Part shown: positions 28,066 through 36,122 of the stretch, piece after piece
How the letters are laid out: each line of letters starts with the position of its first letter
Numbering within the stretch: position 1 is the first letter of the stretch
Assembly (NCBI GenBank): GCA_037200445.1
Contig: JBBCGH010000001.1
Location: forward strand, 3,472,001-3,536,000
Source: Alphaproteobacteria bacterium
Lineage (GTDB): Bacteria > Pseudomonadota > Alphaproteobacteria > Rhizobiales > Xanthobacteraceae
Reading direction: 5' to 3'
Length of the DNA: 64,000 nucleotides
Position numbers and translations under genes: made by a program
Notes under the pieces: model-generated
Database searches by the model: none
What the model was told of the DNA's origin: nothing
What the model saw: the letters and a program-made list of their open reading frames with translations, nothing else

Positions 28066-28623
28066 TTAAGGTTGTCCACCCAGATCTGAAACTAGTTTTG
28101 CCCCATGCTTTAGACCGGGCGCTGTTAGCACCCACCCCTTGTCCTTCGATCCCGTAAATTCATTACCTCCCTTCATATGTTTCATATGGTTCGTGTGGTC
28201 ATAAAATCCCTGCTGTTCGCACAATGCTCGCGCGCTTTTGTCGTCAAATTTTGGCTCACCGCCAGACAAAAGACGAGAGACGCCCAGCAAAACATATGCA
28301 TTGCGGACCTTCTCCCGATTGTTTTTGCCAGGAATGCTGGCAGTGATAACCTCGACCTTGTCACCTTCAAAGTGAAACACTTGCTGAAGTTGATCGTTCG
28401 AAAGCCCATTTTGTTTGATCCAAGTCTTCGCACGAGTGGGTATCGGCGCGCCGTCAGCTTCCACGTCCTCGCTATCCGCAACCGCACGCTGGACACCACT
28501 AGTCCGCGTTTCTCCGAGCAACGTCAGAGATGCTTGGACCGCACGCTGGCGATCCTCGGACGTGAAAGGGCTAAGCTCGCTAACAATTATCGCAACAACG
28601 TCGGTGATACTCTTCTTTGCCAT
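28066..28623 (-). CDS. Uncharacterised protein, second gene of the low-GC module
   Basis: This 185-residue protein lies 14 bases after the first gene and 51 bases before the HEPN-motif gene. An AAGGAG ribosome site precedes its ATG. The N-terminal quarter looks like a regulatory helix pair (TDVVAIIVSELSPFTSEDRQRAVQASLTLLG); the middle has KTWIKQNGLSNDQLQQVFHFEGDKVEVI; the C terminus carries ARALCEQQGFYDHTNHMKHMK and GWVLTAPGLKHGAKLVSDLG, probably a winged-helix-like domain with a histidine-rich loop. No family is recognised. Confidence 0.7.
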   Translation of the reverse strand: MAKKSITDVVAIIVSELSPFTSEDRQRAVQASLTLLGETRTSGVQRAVADSEDVEADGAPIPTRAKTWIKQNGLSNDQLQQVFHFEGDKVEVITASIPGKNNREKVRNAYVLLGVSRLLSGGEPKFDDKSARALCEQQGFYDHTNHMKHMKGGNEFTGSKDKGWVLTAPGLKHGAKLVSDLGGQP

Positions 28624-28637
28624 GACAATGCTCTCCT

Positions 28638-28991
28638 TCAGCGGACGTAGGTCCAGTGTTTCTTATCCTTGATGCGACGAAGCTCTTTCTTCCGCACCAA
28701 TCGCAGCATGAGCGGCGACAGAGTCGTTACGGGATAGAAGTGCCCTTTCTCCTGAAGGGCGATTCGAATGGCCCCCAGCTCCTTTGGTTGACTAAAATAT
28801 CCTTCGTCGATGAGTTCTGAGAGCAATCCGCCCGGTGTCGGCCTGCCGCCTCCGTCTGAGCGCGCAGCCTTGGACGCCGGTGCACCGTTCACCTGTCCCT
28901 CCAGACGACTCAGCAGCATCGCTACTTCTTCCTGAGACCCCTCGATTGTGACGTGAGCGCCACTTCGTGTCGTAACGGTTGCCTTCGGCAT
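28638..28991 (-). CDS. Winged-helix-like protein, first gene of the low-GC module
   Basis: This protein of about 117 residues begins at the ATG at 28991, set by GGAG six bases upstream (an ATG at 29003 is in the same frame). A short beta region (ATVTTRSGAHVTIEGSQEEV) and an S/G-rich linker lead to a C-terminal winged-helix-like domain (LLSELIDEGYFSQPKELGAIRIALQEKGHFYPVTTLSPLMLRLVRKKELRRIKDKKHWTYV) rich in basic residues. It is the likely DNA-binding member and possible autoregulator of the module; the promoter upstream overlaps a palindrome. Confidence 0.72.
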   Translation of the reverse strand: MPKATVTTRSGAHVTIEGSQEEVAMLLSRLEGQVNGAPASKAARSDGGGRPTPGGLLSELIDEGYFSQPKELGAIRIALQEKGHFYPVTTLSPLMLRLVRKKELRRIKDKKHWTYVR

Positions 28992-29045
28992 GGTCGGCTC
29001 CATCCAGTTTGTAGCGACGTGATACGACTACTTTCCATCTGGAAC

Positions 29046-29075
29046 AAATATGGAACACTAGGTTCCACAAGTCAA
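29046..29075 (-). promoter_or_regulatory. Sigma-70-like promoter with embedded palindrome for the module
   Basis: Read leftward, TTGACT (29070-29075) and ATATTT (29046-29051) are 18 bases apart. The spacer holds TGGAACCTAGTGTTCCA (29051-29067), a perfect 6-bp inverted repeat, and a third half-site follows at 29040-29045. A repressor bound there would block the polymerase, which suggests autoregulation. Confidence 0.6.
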
Positions 29076-29165
29076 GTGAAAATGCGGAATAGTGGACCTT
29101 CCGCGTGCGGCTCTTAACTAACCAGTTATTCAACGTGAATAGCTACGTGTTGCCTCCGCCCACGA

Positions 29166-29393
29166 GTAGGCGGGCTGACCTCAGACGAGATGGCAAGCGC
29201 CAATGTGGCTCAGGGCCTGAAGCCTGCCGCACTACTGCTTTCGGGAAATCGATATTCGTGGACGCGAAGGGTTGATGACAGAAGTGCGCTATTTTCAAGG
29301 TTTTCTGCGCCGAAGCCGGCGTCATCCTGAATATCGCTCGGTCGTCGAACGACCGTCGTCCCTCCCGACCGTCACCAAGTGAGGACGGTCGGA
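29166..29393. repeat. 228-bp direct repeat, copy 1
   Basis: This stretch recurs 361 bases downstream with only about four mismatches. It contains the hairpin CGGTCGTCGAACGACCG. An open frame on the minus strand crosses it but has no start or ribosome site of its own. It carries no terminal inverted repeat, unlike copy 2, so it may be the older or truncated copy. Confidence 0.85.
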
Positions 29394-29520
29394 AGCGTAG
29401 GCTAACTATGCGATCTTTGGTCCGATCTCGAATGGGTGATATACTGTGTTTTTCATAATACATTGATAAATCACGCTATTTTCGAGATAGTCAAAGACGC
29501 TTTCGACGAATTCCGCCGCG

Positions 29521-29776
29521 CGGACAGTAGGCAGGCTGACCCCAGACGAGATGGCAAACGCCAATGTGGCTCAGGGCCTGAAGCCTGCCGCACTACTGCT
29601 TTCGGGAAATCGATATTCGTGGACGCGAAGGGTTGATGACAGAAGTGCGCTATTTTCAAGGTTTTCTGCGCCGAAGCCGGCGTCATCCTGAATATCGCTC
29701 GGTCGTCGAACGACCGTCGTCCCTCCCGACCGTCACCAAGTGAGGACGGCCGGAGGCAGGAGTCGCCTACTGTCCG
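29521..29776. mobile_element. MITE-like element, copy 2 of the 228-bp repeat
   Basis: Copy 2 (29527-29754) lies inside perfect 12-bp terminal inverted repeats, CGGACAGTAGGC (29521-29532) and GCCTACTGTCCG (29765-29776). No transposase is present, so it would be a non-autonomous element. No target-site duplication is obvious. Together with copy 1 it accounts for most of the 876 gene-free bases from 29004 to 29879; the remainder at 29833-29870 resembles half of a REP (CGTCATGCCCGAC...). Confidence 0.65.
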
Positions 29777-29879
29777 TGGGTGCCGGGCTCGCATCGTTGA
29801 GGGAGGCCGAGTGTGAGGAGCGCTCCTGTTCTCGTCATGCCCGACCTTGTGCCGCGCATCCATGTTCTTTGCGAGTGGC

Positions 29880-30812
29880 TCACCCCCACCTCAACCGCGC
29901 CATGATCCCACGCCCCATCACCCAGTCCTTGTGCTCCTCCGACAGGAAGCTCAGCTCCTCGGTGATATGGGCGACGCGCTGGCGGTAGCTTGCCTTGGCG
30001 AGCGAGTTCGTGATGTCGGTGGCCCAATAGCAGCGCTGCGGACCGTAGGCGTCGAACAGGCGCCGTAGGTGCACCGTCATGTCGCTGAACGGATAAGGTT
30101 CTGGCGAATTGCCGACCGCGCCTGAGAACTTGACGCTGACGTTCGGATATCTGGCGAGCGCAGCGGACGCATCGATCGCCGCCGGGATGCTCTCGGTGAG
30201 CCTGTTGTTACGGCTCGATGAGTTCAGGCCCATGTGGTCGACGATCAGCGTGAGCTGCGGGTGGCGCTCCGCAATGCGGGCGAAGGCGGGAACCCCGCCG
30301 CCCGCAAGAAACATGACGGGAAGACCCGCCTTCTCGGCTGCCGGCCAGAACCAGTCGGCCGTGCCGTCGGAGAGCCAGGCGAGCATCGCAGGCGTGTTGA
30401 ACACCAGGCGCACGCCGAGCATACCCGGCTGCTCTCTCCATGCCGGCAGCAGCGCCGCCGATGTCGGGTCCTGCAGCCGAATTTTGCCCATGACTGCGAA
30501 GCGGTCGGGATAGCGCCGGGCGGCTTCGAGCGCATAGTCGTTGCGGTCGTTGACGCCCGGCGGCACGATCACGACGCGGTCGACGCCCGCCTCGTCCATC
30601 ATCGGCAGCACGCGCTCGATGGTGAACGGTTCCGGCAATTGCGGCCTGGCACCGGGCTCCCAGGGCCAGTCCGGCGAATTTGCTTTCCAGAGATGCACCT
30701 GGGCGTCGACGATCGTGCGCTTGGCCGCGGGCTGCGGCCGCGCCGGTTGTGCGCTCGATGCCGCCGCTGCGCCGGCGGCCAGCGTCGCGCCGAATTCGCG
30801 TCGGGTCATCAT
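29880..30812 (-). CDS. Tat-exported amidohydrolase (metal-dependent TIM-barrel)
   Basis: This 310-residue protein has a Tat leader (MTRREFGATLAAGAAAASS) and an amidohydrolase_2-type barrel: TIVDAQVHLWKANSPDW, GVRLVFNTPAM, LIVDHMGLNSS (H and D), VSVKFSGAVG and a final CYWATDITNSL with the catalytic aspartate. The family includes lactonases and decarboxylases such as 2-pyrone-4,6-dicarboxylate hydrolase relatives. It is divergent from the propeller-cytochrome gene across 338 bases, in which only a GGAGGGGGAGGG palindrome was noted. The substrate is unknown. Confidence 0.82.
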   Translation of the reverse strand: MMTRREFGATLAAGAAAASSAQPARPQPAAKRTIVDAQVHLWKANSPDWPWEPGARPQLPEPFTIERVLPMMDEAGVDRVVIVPPGVNDRNDYALEAARRYPDRFAVMGKIRLQDPTSAALLPAWREQPGMLGVRLVFNTPAMLAWLSDGTADWFWPAAEKAGLPVMFLAGGGVPAFARIAERHPQLTLIVDHMGLNSSSRNNRLTESIPAAIDASAALARYPNVSVKFSGAVGNSPEPYPFSDMTVHLRRLFDAYGPQRCYWATDITNSLAKASYRQRVAHITEELSFLSEEHKDWVMGRGIMARLRWG

Positions 30813-31014
30813 GATGTCCTCGCTACGTCATGGAGAGACTGTAGCAAGCTGAGGGCGGATGAGCGAAGCGCGGCAGTCTCTCATGGCGCCGTTAATTTAC
30901 CTTGATCCGGAAGCGCCGATTTCGCGTCATCCGGGCTACCGAAAAAAGTAATCCCCGGTCGCGGCAGGGCGGGCAAAGGCGTCTTGCGCGACGCGCGAGC
31001 CGCGTACGCGATCA

Positions 31015-31039
31015 CCCTCCCCTGGAGGGGGAGGGTGAA
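31015..31039. repeat. CCCTCC...GGAGGG palindrome
   Basis: CCCTCCCCTGGAGGGGGAGGG is a short imperfect palindrome in the divergent region, of a kind dispersed in Rhizobiales genomes. It lies well upstream of the ATG at 31151. Confidence 0.5.
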
Positions 31040-31150
31040 GCGGAGGGCGCGGAGCGTAGGCCGGCCCCCGCTCAGCCCCGCCATGCGAAACATGCCATTG
31101 AAGTAGCCCCCGTTCGGGAGTGGAATGCGCCGCTGATTTGGGAGGCGACG

Positions 31151-32788
31151 ATGCGCGGCTTGATTCTGGGCTTGCTCTTCCCCGTCTGTCTGCTGGCGCC
31201 GGACGCGATGGCGCAGACGCTCTCGGGCCAAGTCACCTCCACGGAAGAAGGCCCGATGGAGGGCGTACTGGTGAGCGCGAAGCGCGCGGGCGCGACCATC
31301 ACGGTCACGGTCGCGACCGACGCGAAGGGGCACTACAGCTTCCCTGCCGGTAAGCTTTCGCCCGGCGACTATGCGCTGCGCATCCGCGCGGCCGGCTACG
31401 ATCTCGACAGTCCGACGAAGGTCGCAGTCAGCGGCGAAACCTCGGCCGATCTCAAGCTGCGCAGAACGGAAGATCTCGCCTCGCAGCTCTCCAACGGGGA
31501 GTGGATCGCGAGCGTGCCGGGAACCGGCGCGCAGAAGAACGGCCTGCTCAACTGCATCGGCTGCCACACGCTCGAACGCGTGGTGAAGTCCGCCTACACG
31601 GCGGACGACTTCATGCATGTGCTGCCGCGCATGCAGGGCTACGTGAACCAGAGCATGCCGGGTGCGCCGCAGCTGCGCCGCGGCGAGCGGCTGATGGAGG
31701 AGCGCGGCGACCAGCGCGTGCAGGTCTATCGCGGGCTGGCCGACTACCTGGCGCAGATCAACCAGAGCAAGGGCGCCTGGAGCTATGCGCTGAAAACCCT
31801 GCCGCGCCCCACCGGCAAGGGCACGCGCGCGGTCATCACCGAATACGACCTGCCGCGCGAGGCGATCCAGCCGCATGACGTGGTCGTCGATGCGGACGGA
31901 ATCGCCTGGTATTCGAGCTTCGGCGAGCAGAACCTCGGGCGGCTCGACCCGAAGACCGGCAAGGTCACCGAGTATCCGATCGAGGTCGCCAAGCCCGGCT
32001 TCCCGACCGGCACGCTCGGGCTTCGCACCGACCGCGACGGCAATCTCTACCTCGGCAACATGTATCAGGCGCGGATCGTCAAGTTCGACCGCAAGAGCGA
32101 GACGTTCCGTTACTGGTCGCTGCCGGCCGAAGCCAACATCGACGCCGCCCAGGTGAACATGGTGAGTCCGGGCGCCTCGCACGTCGACGGCAGGCTGTGG
32201 ACGCAGAACAACGGATTTGCCGGCGTGCACCGGCTCGACATGGCGTCCGGCAAGGTCGAGACCTTCGAGCCGTTCAAGGCGGCGCCGAAGGGCGAGCCGC
32301 ACAACATCTACGACGTGATCCCGGACTCGAAGAACAACGCCTACTTCACGGACTTCCGCCAGCGCCACATCGGCCGCATCGATGCTGCGACCGGCGAAGT
32401 CACGCTCTACGTCGCGCCGACCGGGGGCTCGGCACCGCGGCGCGGTATGATGGACGCGCAGGATCGCCTCTGGTTCGGCGAATACCGCGGCAACCGCATC
32501 GGCATGTTCGACACGAAGAGCGAGACGTTCAAGGAGTGGCTGACGCCGACGGCGTGGACCGCGCCCTATGATGTGACGGTCGACAGGAACGGCGATGCCT
32601 GGACCGGCTCAATGTCGACCGACCGGGTCGTGCGGCTGAAGCCCGACACCGGCGAGTTCATCGAATACCTGCTGCCGCGCGAGACCAATATCCGCCGCGT
32701 CTTCGTCGACAACTCGACCATGCCGGTGACCTTCTGGGTCGGCAGCAATCACGGCGCATCGATCATCAAGCTCGAGCCGCTGGACTGA
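31151..32788 (+). CDS. Secreted carboxypeptidase-regulatory/haem c/propeller protein
   Basis: This 545-residue protein starts at the ATG at 31151 (GGAGGCGACG upstream). Order: signal peptide to about residue 24; a carboxypeptidase-regulatory-like beta-sandwich (LSGQVTSTEEGPMEGVLVSAKR, HYSFPAGKLSPGDYALRIRA); a cytochrome c-like segment with CIGCH near residue 138; then a streptogramin-lyase-like (Vgb) propeller (IAWYSSFGEQNLGRLDPKTGKVTEYPI; LYLGNMYQARIVKFD; LWFGEYRGNRIGMFD). A periplasmic redox sensor or dehydrogenase partner is likely. It is divergent from the amidohydrolase, so they may share a pathway. Confidence 0.82.
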   Translation: MRGLILGLLFPVCLLAPDAMAQTLSGQVTSTEEGPMEGVLVSAKRAGATITVTVATDAKGHYSFPAGKLSPGDYALRIRAAGYDLDSPTKVAVSGETSADLKLRRTEDLASQLSNGEWIASVPGTGAQKNGLLNCIGCHTLERVVKSAYTADDFMHVLPRMQGYVNQSMPGAPQLRRGERLMEERGDQRVQVYRGLADYLAQINQSKGAWSYALKTLPRPTGKGTRAVITEYDLPREAIQPHDVVVDADGIAWYSSFGEQNLGRLDPKTGKVTEYPIEVAKPGFPTGTLGLRTDRDGNLYLGNMYQARIVKFDRKSETFRYWSLPAEANIDAAQVNMVSPGASHVDGRLWTQNNGFAGVHRLDMASGKVETFEPFKAAPKGEPHNIYDVIPDSKNNAYFTDFRQRHIGRIDAATGEVTLYVAPTGGSAPRRGMMDAQDRLWFGEYRGNRIGMFDTKSETFKEWLTPTAWTAPYDVTVDRNGDAWTGSMSTDRVVRLKPDTGEFIEYLLPRETNIRRVFVDNSTMPVTFWVGSNHGASIIKLEPLD

Positions 32789-32863
32789 CCGGATGGCGGG
32801 AGGCGTTCAGGCGCGCAGCCGAAATCCCGCGGGCGCGCGGGCCCGCGGCGTCGCGCTGAAAGA

Positions 32864-33352
32864 TCAGGCGATGAAGACCCAGTCGCTGGTGAATTCGCCG
32901 GCCGCGACATCGAAGGAAAATCCGTCGCCGGCCACCGAGATGGCGTCTCCGTACTCGTTGGACGCCGACGGAACGACGAACCAGCCGTGATCCGCGTAGG
33001 CCGCGGAATCGATCGACAGCGATGCGAAGTGGTCCCCGTCGCGTCCGATCTCACCGGTGCCGCCGCCATCGCCGCCGCTCGGCAAGGCGCCGCCGCCGCG
33101 TTCCACCGCGAGCCCCGGTCCCTCGGTCACCACACTGGCGACGGACATCATTTGCGGGGAAGCGCCGGAAAGCATGACCGGCGTGGTGTCCTGGAGCGTG
33201 GGCATCGATCCGGATGCGGATGGTCCTGCCGCGTCGGCGCCTTGACTGAGGATCGTCGAGGCATCGCCCCGGAACACGGGGGCCTGCGAACCGGGCGATG
33301 TATTGTCCGGAACGTCGGTGAATGTCGTATTTCCGCGAATTAAGGCCTTCAC
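32864..33352 (-). CDS. Hypothetical Ser/Gly-rich protein
   Basis: This protein of about 162 residues begins at the GTG at 33352, with GGAGGGG six bases upstream (the longer frame begins at a TTG). The sequence is of low complexity, with a GGGALPSGGDGGGTG stretch, and a C-terminal beta-like part (DGFSFDVAAGEFTSDWVFIA). There is no signal peptide or known domain. It could be a surface or secreted protein without classical signal; coding is supported by the start signal and codon bias only. Confidence 0.5.
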   Translation of the reverse strand: MKALIRGNTTFTDVPDNTSPGSQAPVFRGDASTILSQGADAAGPSASGSMPTLQDTTPVMLSGASPQMMSVASVVTEGPGLAVERGGGALPSGGDGGGTGEIGRDGDHFASLSIDSAAYADHGWFVVPSASNEYGDAISVAGDGFSFDVAAGEFTSDWVFIA

Positions 33353-33534
33353 GGCCTGCCCCTCCAACTGCTTGCAAATGCTATCACGAGCTTGGCGCTA
33401 CTTCAACCTGGGCGTGACCAGGCAGTCGATCAGCGCTGAGTTTGCCAGGCCGTCAATGCCGAGCGAAAATCCGGCTTGCCTGCTCAAAATCGTTCTGGAT
33501 GGATGGCGGGACCAAGTCCCATGACGAGGCGCCG

Positions 33535-34155
33535 ATGCCGCAGTCCGACCCGATCGATTTCTGGTTTTCCATCGGCAGCATGTACACGTTCCTGACGGTC
33601 ATGCGCATCGACCGCGTGGAGGATACGACCGACGTTCGCTTTACGTGGCGGCCGTTCTCGGTGCGCAGCATCATGATCGAGATGGACAACCGGCCGGCCT
33701 CGAAGCCGAAGAAGCTCGCCTACATGTGGCGCGACCTGCACCGACGCGCCGAGATGTACGGCTTCGCGTTCGACGGCGAGGCGCCCTACCCGCTGAAGAA
33801 CTTCGATCTCGCCAACCGCGTGGCGGTCGTCGGCGCGCGGGAGGGCTGGTGCGGGGACTACGTGCGCGCGACCTACCGCCGCTGGTTCGTCGAGCATCAG
33901 GAATGCGGGATGGAGCCGAACCTTTCCGACAGCTTGCGCGAGATCGGCGAGGACCCGGCCCGCGTGATCGCGCTCGCGGAGTCTGACGAGATCGCGCGCG
34001 CCTACGAGGCGGCGACGAGCCAGGCGCGCGCGCGCGGGATTTTCGGGGCCCCGACCTTCGTGGCGCGGGGCGAGGTGTTCTGGGGCGACGATCGGCTCGA
34101 GGATGCGGTCACCTGGGCGCAGCGCGGCACGCTGGGGGCGCCAAGGGCGCCGTGA
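33535..34155 (+). CDS. DsbA-fold HCCA isomerase-like protein
   Basis: This protein of about 206 residues (start at 33535, GAGG upstream) matches the 2-hydroxychromene-2-carboxylate isomerase/kappa-GST group: DFWFSIGSMYTFLTVMRI at the N terminus with serine in place of DsbA cysteines, VRFTWRPFSVRSIMIEM, and the cis-proline loop ARGIFGAPTFVARGEVFWGDDRLEDA. Such proteins use glutathione in aromatic degradation or detoxification. The upstream region holds nothing else recognisable. Confidence 0.85.
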   Translation: MPQSDPIDFWFSIGSMYTFLTVMRIDRVEDTTDVRFTWRPFSVRSIMIEMDNRPASKPKKLAYMWRDLHRRAEMYGFAFDGEAPYPLKNFDLANRVAVVGAREGWCGDYVRATYRRWFVEHQECGMEPNLSDSLREIGEDPARVIALAESDEIARAYEAATSQARARGIFGAPTFVARGEVFWGDDRLEDAVTWAQRGTLGAPRAP

Positions 34156-34170
34156 GACACAGACCTCCCG

Positions 34171-35145
34171 CTACTCCTTGAATTCCAAATTCGCCGCCTT
34201 CACCACCTCGGCGGTGGTCTTGATGTCGGCATCGATCATGGCGCGGAATTCCTCCGACGAGCCGCCGCCTGGATCGACCGCCATGGCTTTGAGCTTCGCA
34301 TTCACGTCCGGATCGGCGATCACCTTGCGCAAGGTCTCTTCCAGCTTCTTCACGATCGGCGCGGGCGTCGCGGCCTGAACGAAAATGCCGCTCCACAGGC
34401 TGGTGTTCACCTCAGGCAGATCGGCTTCGGCCATGCTCGGCACATCGGGCAATTCCGCCGAGCGCGCCGCACCGGTCACCGCCAGCGCCTTGACCTGCCC
34501 GCCCTTCACCAGCGGCACGGTCGGCGGCCCGTCCGCGATGGTCAGCAAGGTTTGTCCGCCAACCACAGAGACCAGCGACTCGTTGCTGCTCTTGTACGGG
34601 ATCGGCTGCCCCGGTGCGCCGGTCTTGAGCTTGAACAACTCGGTCGCGATCGTGAAAGCGGGCGAGGACGTCGCGTAGTTCGACTTGTCCGGATTGGCCT
34701 TCATCCAGGCGACCAGCTCTTTCACATCCTTCGCCGGGTGGTTCGCCGGAACCGCGAGGATCAGCGGGAAGCTTGCGATCATGGTCAGCGGCACGAAGCT
34801 CTTGGTCGGATGAAAGGCAAGCTTCGGGTAAATGGCCGACGCAATCGACATGCCGCCGCTTGCCGCCACCAGCAGCGTATACCCGTCCGCCGGCTGGTTC
34901 GCCGCATATTCGTTGGCGATCCGCGCGCCTGCGCCAGGCTTGTTCTCGATGATGACGGTCTGCCCGATCAGCTCCTGCAGCTTGGCGCCGACGAGGCGCG
35001 CGAAAATGTCGTTGCCGCCGCCGGCCGCGAAGCCGACCACGATGCGGATGGTCCTGTTCGGGTAATCGGTTTGCGCCTGCGCAGGCGCCGCTGCGGCTGT
35101 GAGCGCCAATGCCAAAAGAATGCCGCGACGCGTTTTCGCGTTCAT
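34171..35145 (-). CDS. Bug/TctC-family periplasmic solute-binding protein
   Basis: This 324-residue protein has a signal peptide (GILLALALTAAAAPAQA) and the Bug fold: YPNRTIRIVVGFAAGGGNDIFARLVG, VIIENKPGAGARIANEYAA, SYATSSPAF-like and PFVPLTMIASFP segments, and a C-terminal AEVVKAANLEFKE. Members bind carboxylates, often for tripartite tricarboxylate transporters; the membrane partners are not in the window. The ligand is unknown. Confidence 0.93.
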   Translation of the reverse strand: MNAKTRRGILLALALTAAAAPAQAQTDYPNRTIRIVVGFAAGGGNDIFARLVGAKLQELIGQTVIIENKPGAGARIANEYAANQPADGYTLLVAASGGMSIASAIYPKLAFHPTKSFVPLTMIASFPLILAVPANHPAKDVKELVAWMKANPDKSNYATSSPAFTIATELFKLKTGAPGQPIPYKSSNESLVSVVGGQTLLTIADGPPTVPLVKGGQVKALAVTGAARSAELPDVPSMAEADLPEVNTSLWSGIFVQAATPAPIVKKLEETLRKVIADPDVNAKLKAMAVDPGGGSSEEFRAMIDADIKTTAEVVKAANLEFKE

Positions 35146-35209
35146 GCCTTTCCTCCCAGGTGCCCAAGCCTAGCGCGTCGTTTTGGCGGATGCGACAGCC
35201 CAAGGCGGG

Positions 35210-35914
35210 TCACATGCTCATCCATTCGACCAAGGCGGCGTTCACGGCGTCCGGTTGTTCCAGCGTGGAGAGATGGCCGCAATGCGGCACCTTGGTGAGC
35301 TTCGCGCCGGGAATTCCCGCCGCCATCTCCTCGGAGAGGAACGGCGGGGTGAGCTCATCCTGCTCGCCGACCAGCACCAGCGTCGGGCACTTGATCGAGG
35401 GGAGCAGCGGTCGCGAGTCCGCGCGCGTGAGGATCGCGCGCTGCTGGCGCACGTAGGCTTCCGCTCCGACGTCATGGCACATGTCGACATGAATTTGCTT
35501 CAACGCGGCGTCGCTGTGCCGATCGCGATGGACCAGCAGCGGCCAAACCAGCTCGATCGCCTCGTCGAAGTGGCCGCTCTCGGCGAGCGCGATGTTGGCG
35601 CGGCGCTTTTCCTGCGCCTCCGGCGAATCATCGCGCGCATTGGTGTCGAGCAGCGCCAGCCGATCGACGCGGCTCGCCGCCTGGCGCATGATTTCGAGCG
35701 CGATGTAGCCGCCCATCGAGAGGCCGGCGAGCGCAAAGCGTGGCGGCGCATCGTCCAGCACACGCCGCGCAATCGCCGCGATGCTCTCATCGCGGGTGTG
35801 CGCCGCCATTGTCACCGGCCCAAAGCGCCATAACACCGGGATCTGCGCCGCATAGAGCCGCGCGGAGCAGTCCAGTCCGGGAATGAGAACGACAGGAAGG
35901 CTGGGTGGCGTCAC
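35210..35914 (-). CDS. Alpha/beta hydrolase
   Basis: This 234-residue hydrolase starts at GTG 35914 (GAGG upstream). It has the opening VVLIPGLDCSARLY, the nucleophile elbow ALAGLSMGGYIALEI, the acid region TLVLVGEQDELTPP and the catalytic histidine in VPHCGHLSTLEQPDAV. It resembles small esterases and MhpC/MenH-like enzymes, but the substrate cannot be named. It is divergent from the DEAD-box gene and follows the Bug gene in reverse. Confidence 0.9.
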   Translation of the reverse strand: MTPPSLPVVLIPGLDCSARLYAAQIPVLWRFGPVTMAAHTRDESIAAIARRVLDDAPPRFALAGLSMGGYIALEIMRQAASRVDRLALLDTNARDDSPEAQEKRRANIALAESGHFDEAIELVWPLLVHRDRHSDAALKQIHVDMCHDVGAEAYVRQQRAILTRADSRPLLPSIKCPTLVLVGEQDELTPPFLSEEMAAGIPGAKLTKVPHCGHLSTLEQPDAVNAALVEWMSM

Positions 35915-36122
35915 AGATCCTCGCAGGAGCGTTTAGCACCGAAAATTAGGCCTTTCGGCGCATTGTTGCAGTGCAGCATATTGACTTTGGGGTATGAATG
36001 ACTATGTTCCTCGCCGACAGGTCGGACAAGCAGGATTCGACCGCCCTCCCCGCGCAACTCATGTCATCGTTCCGTGTCCGGTGCGGTGTAGCTCCCGGGG
36101 GCAGCCGCTCAACTGAGGTTTC

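Noticed and set aside
29166-29754. The direct repeats as a CRISPR array
   Set aside because: Only two copies of 228 bp separated by 133 bp, with no short repeat-spacer pattern and no cas gene.
29143-29863. Open frames on the minus strand through both 228-bp repeats (for example ... TPASAQKTLKIAHFCHQ ...)
   Set aside because: The frames have no supported start and simply follow the repeat sequence; they are treated as part of a non-coding element.
35915-36122. A cold-shock-type structured leader before the DEAD-box gene
   Set aside because: The region is free of genes, but no specific conserved structure could be recognised by eye.
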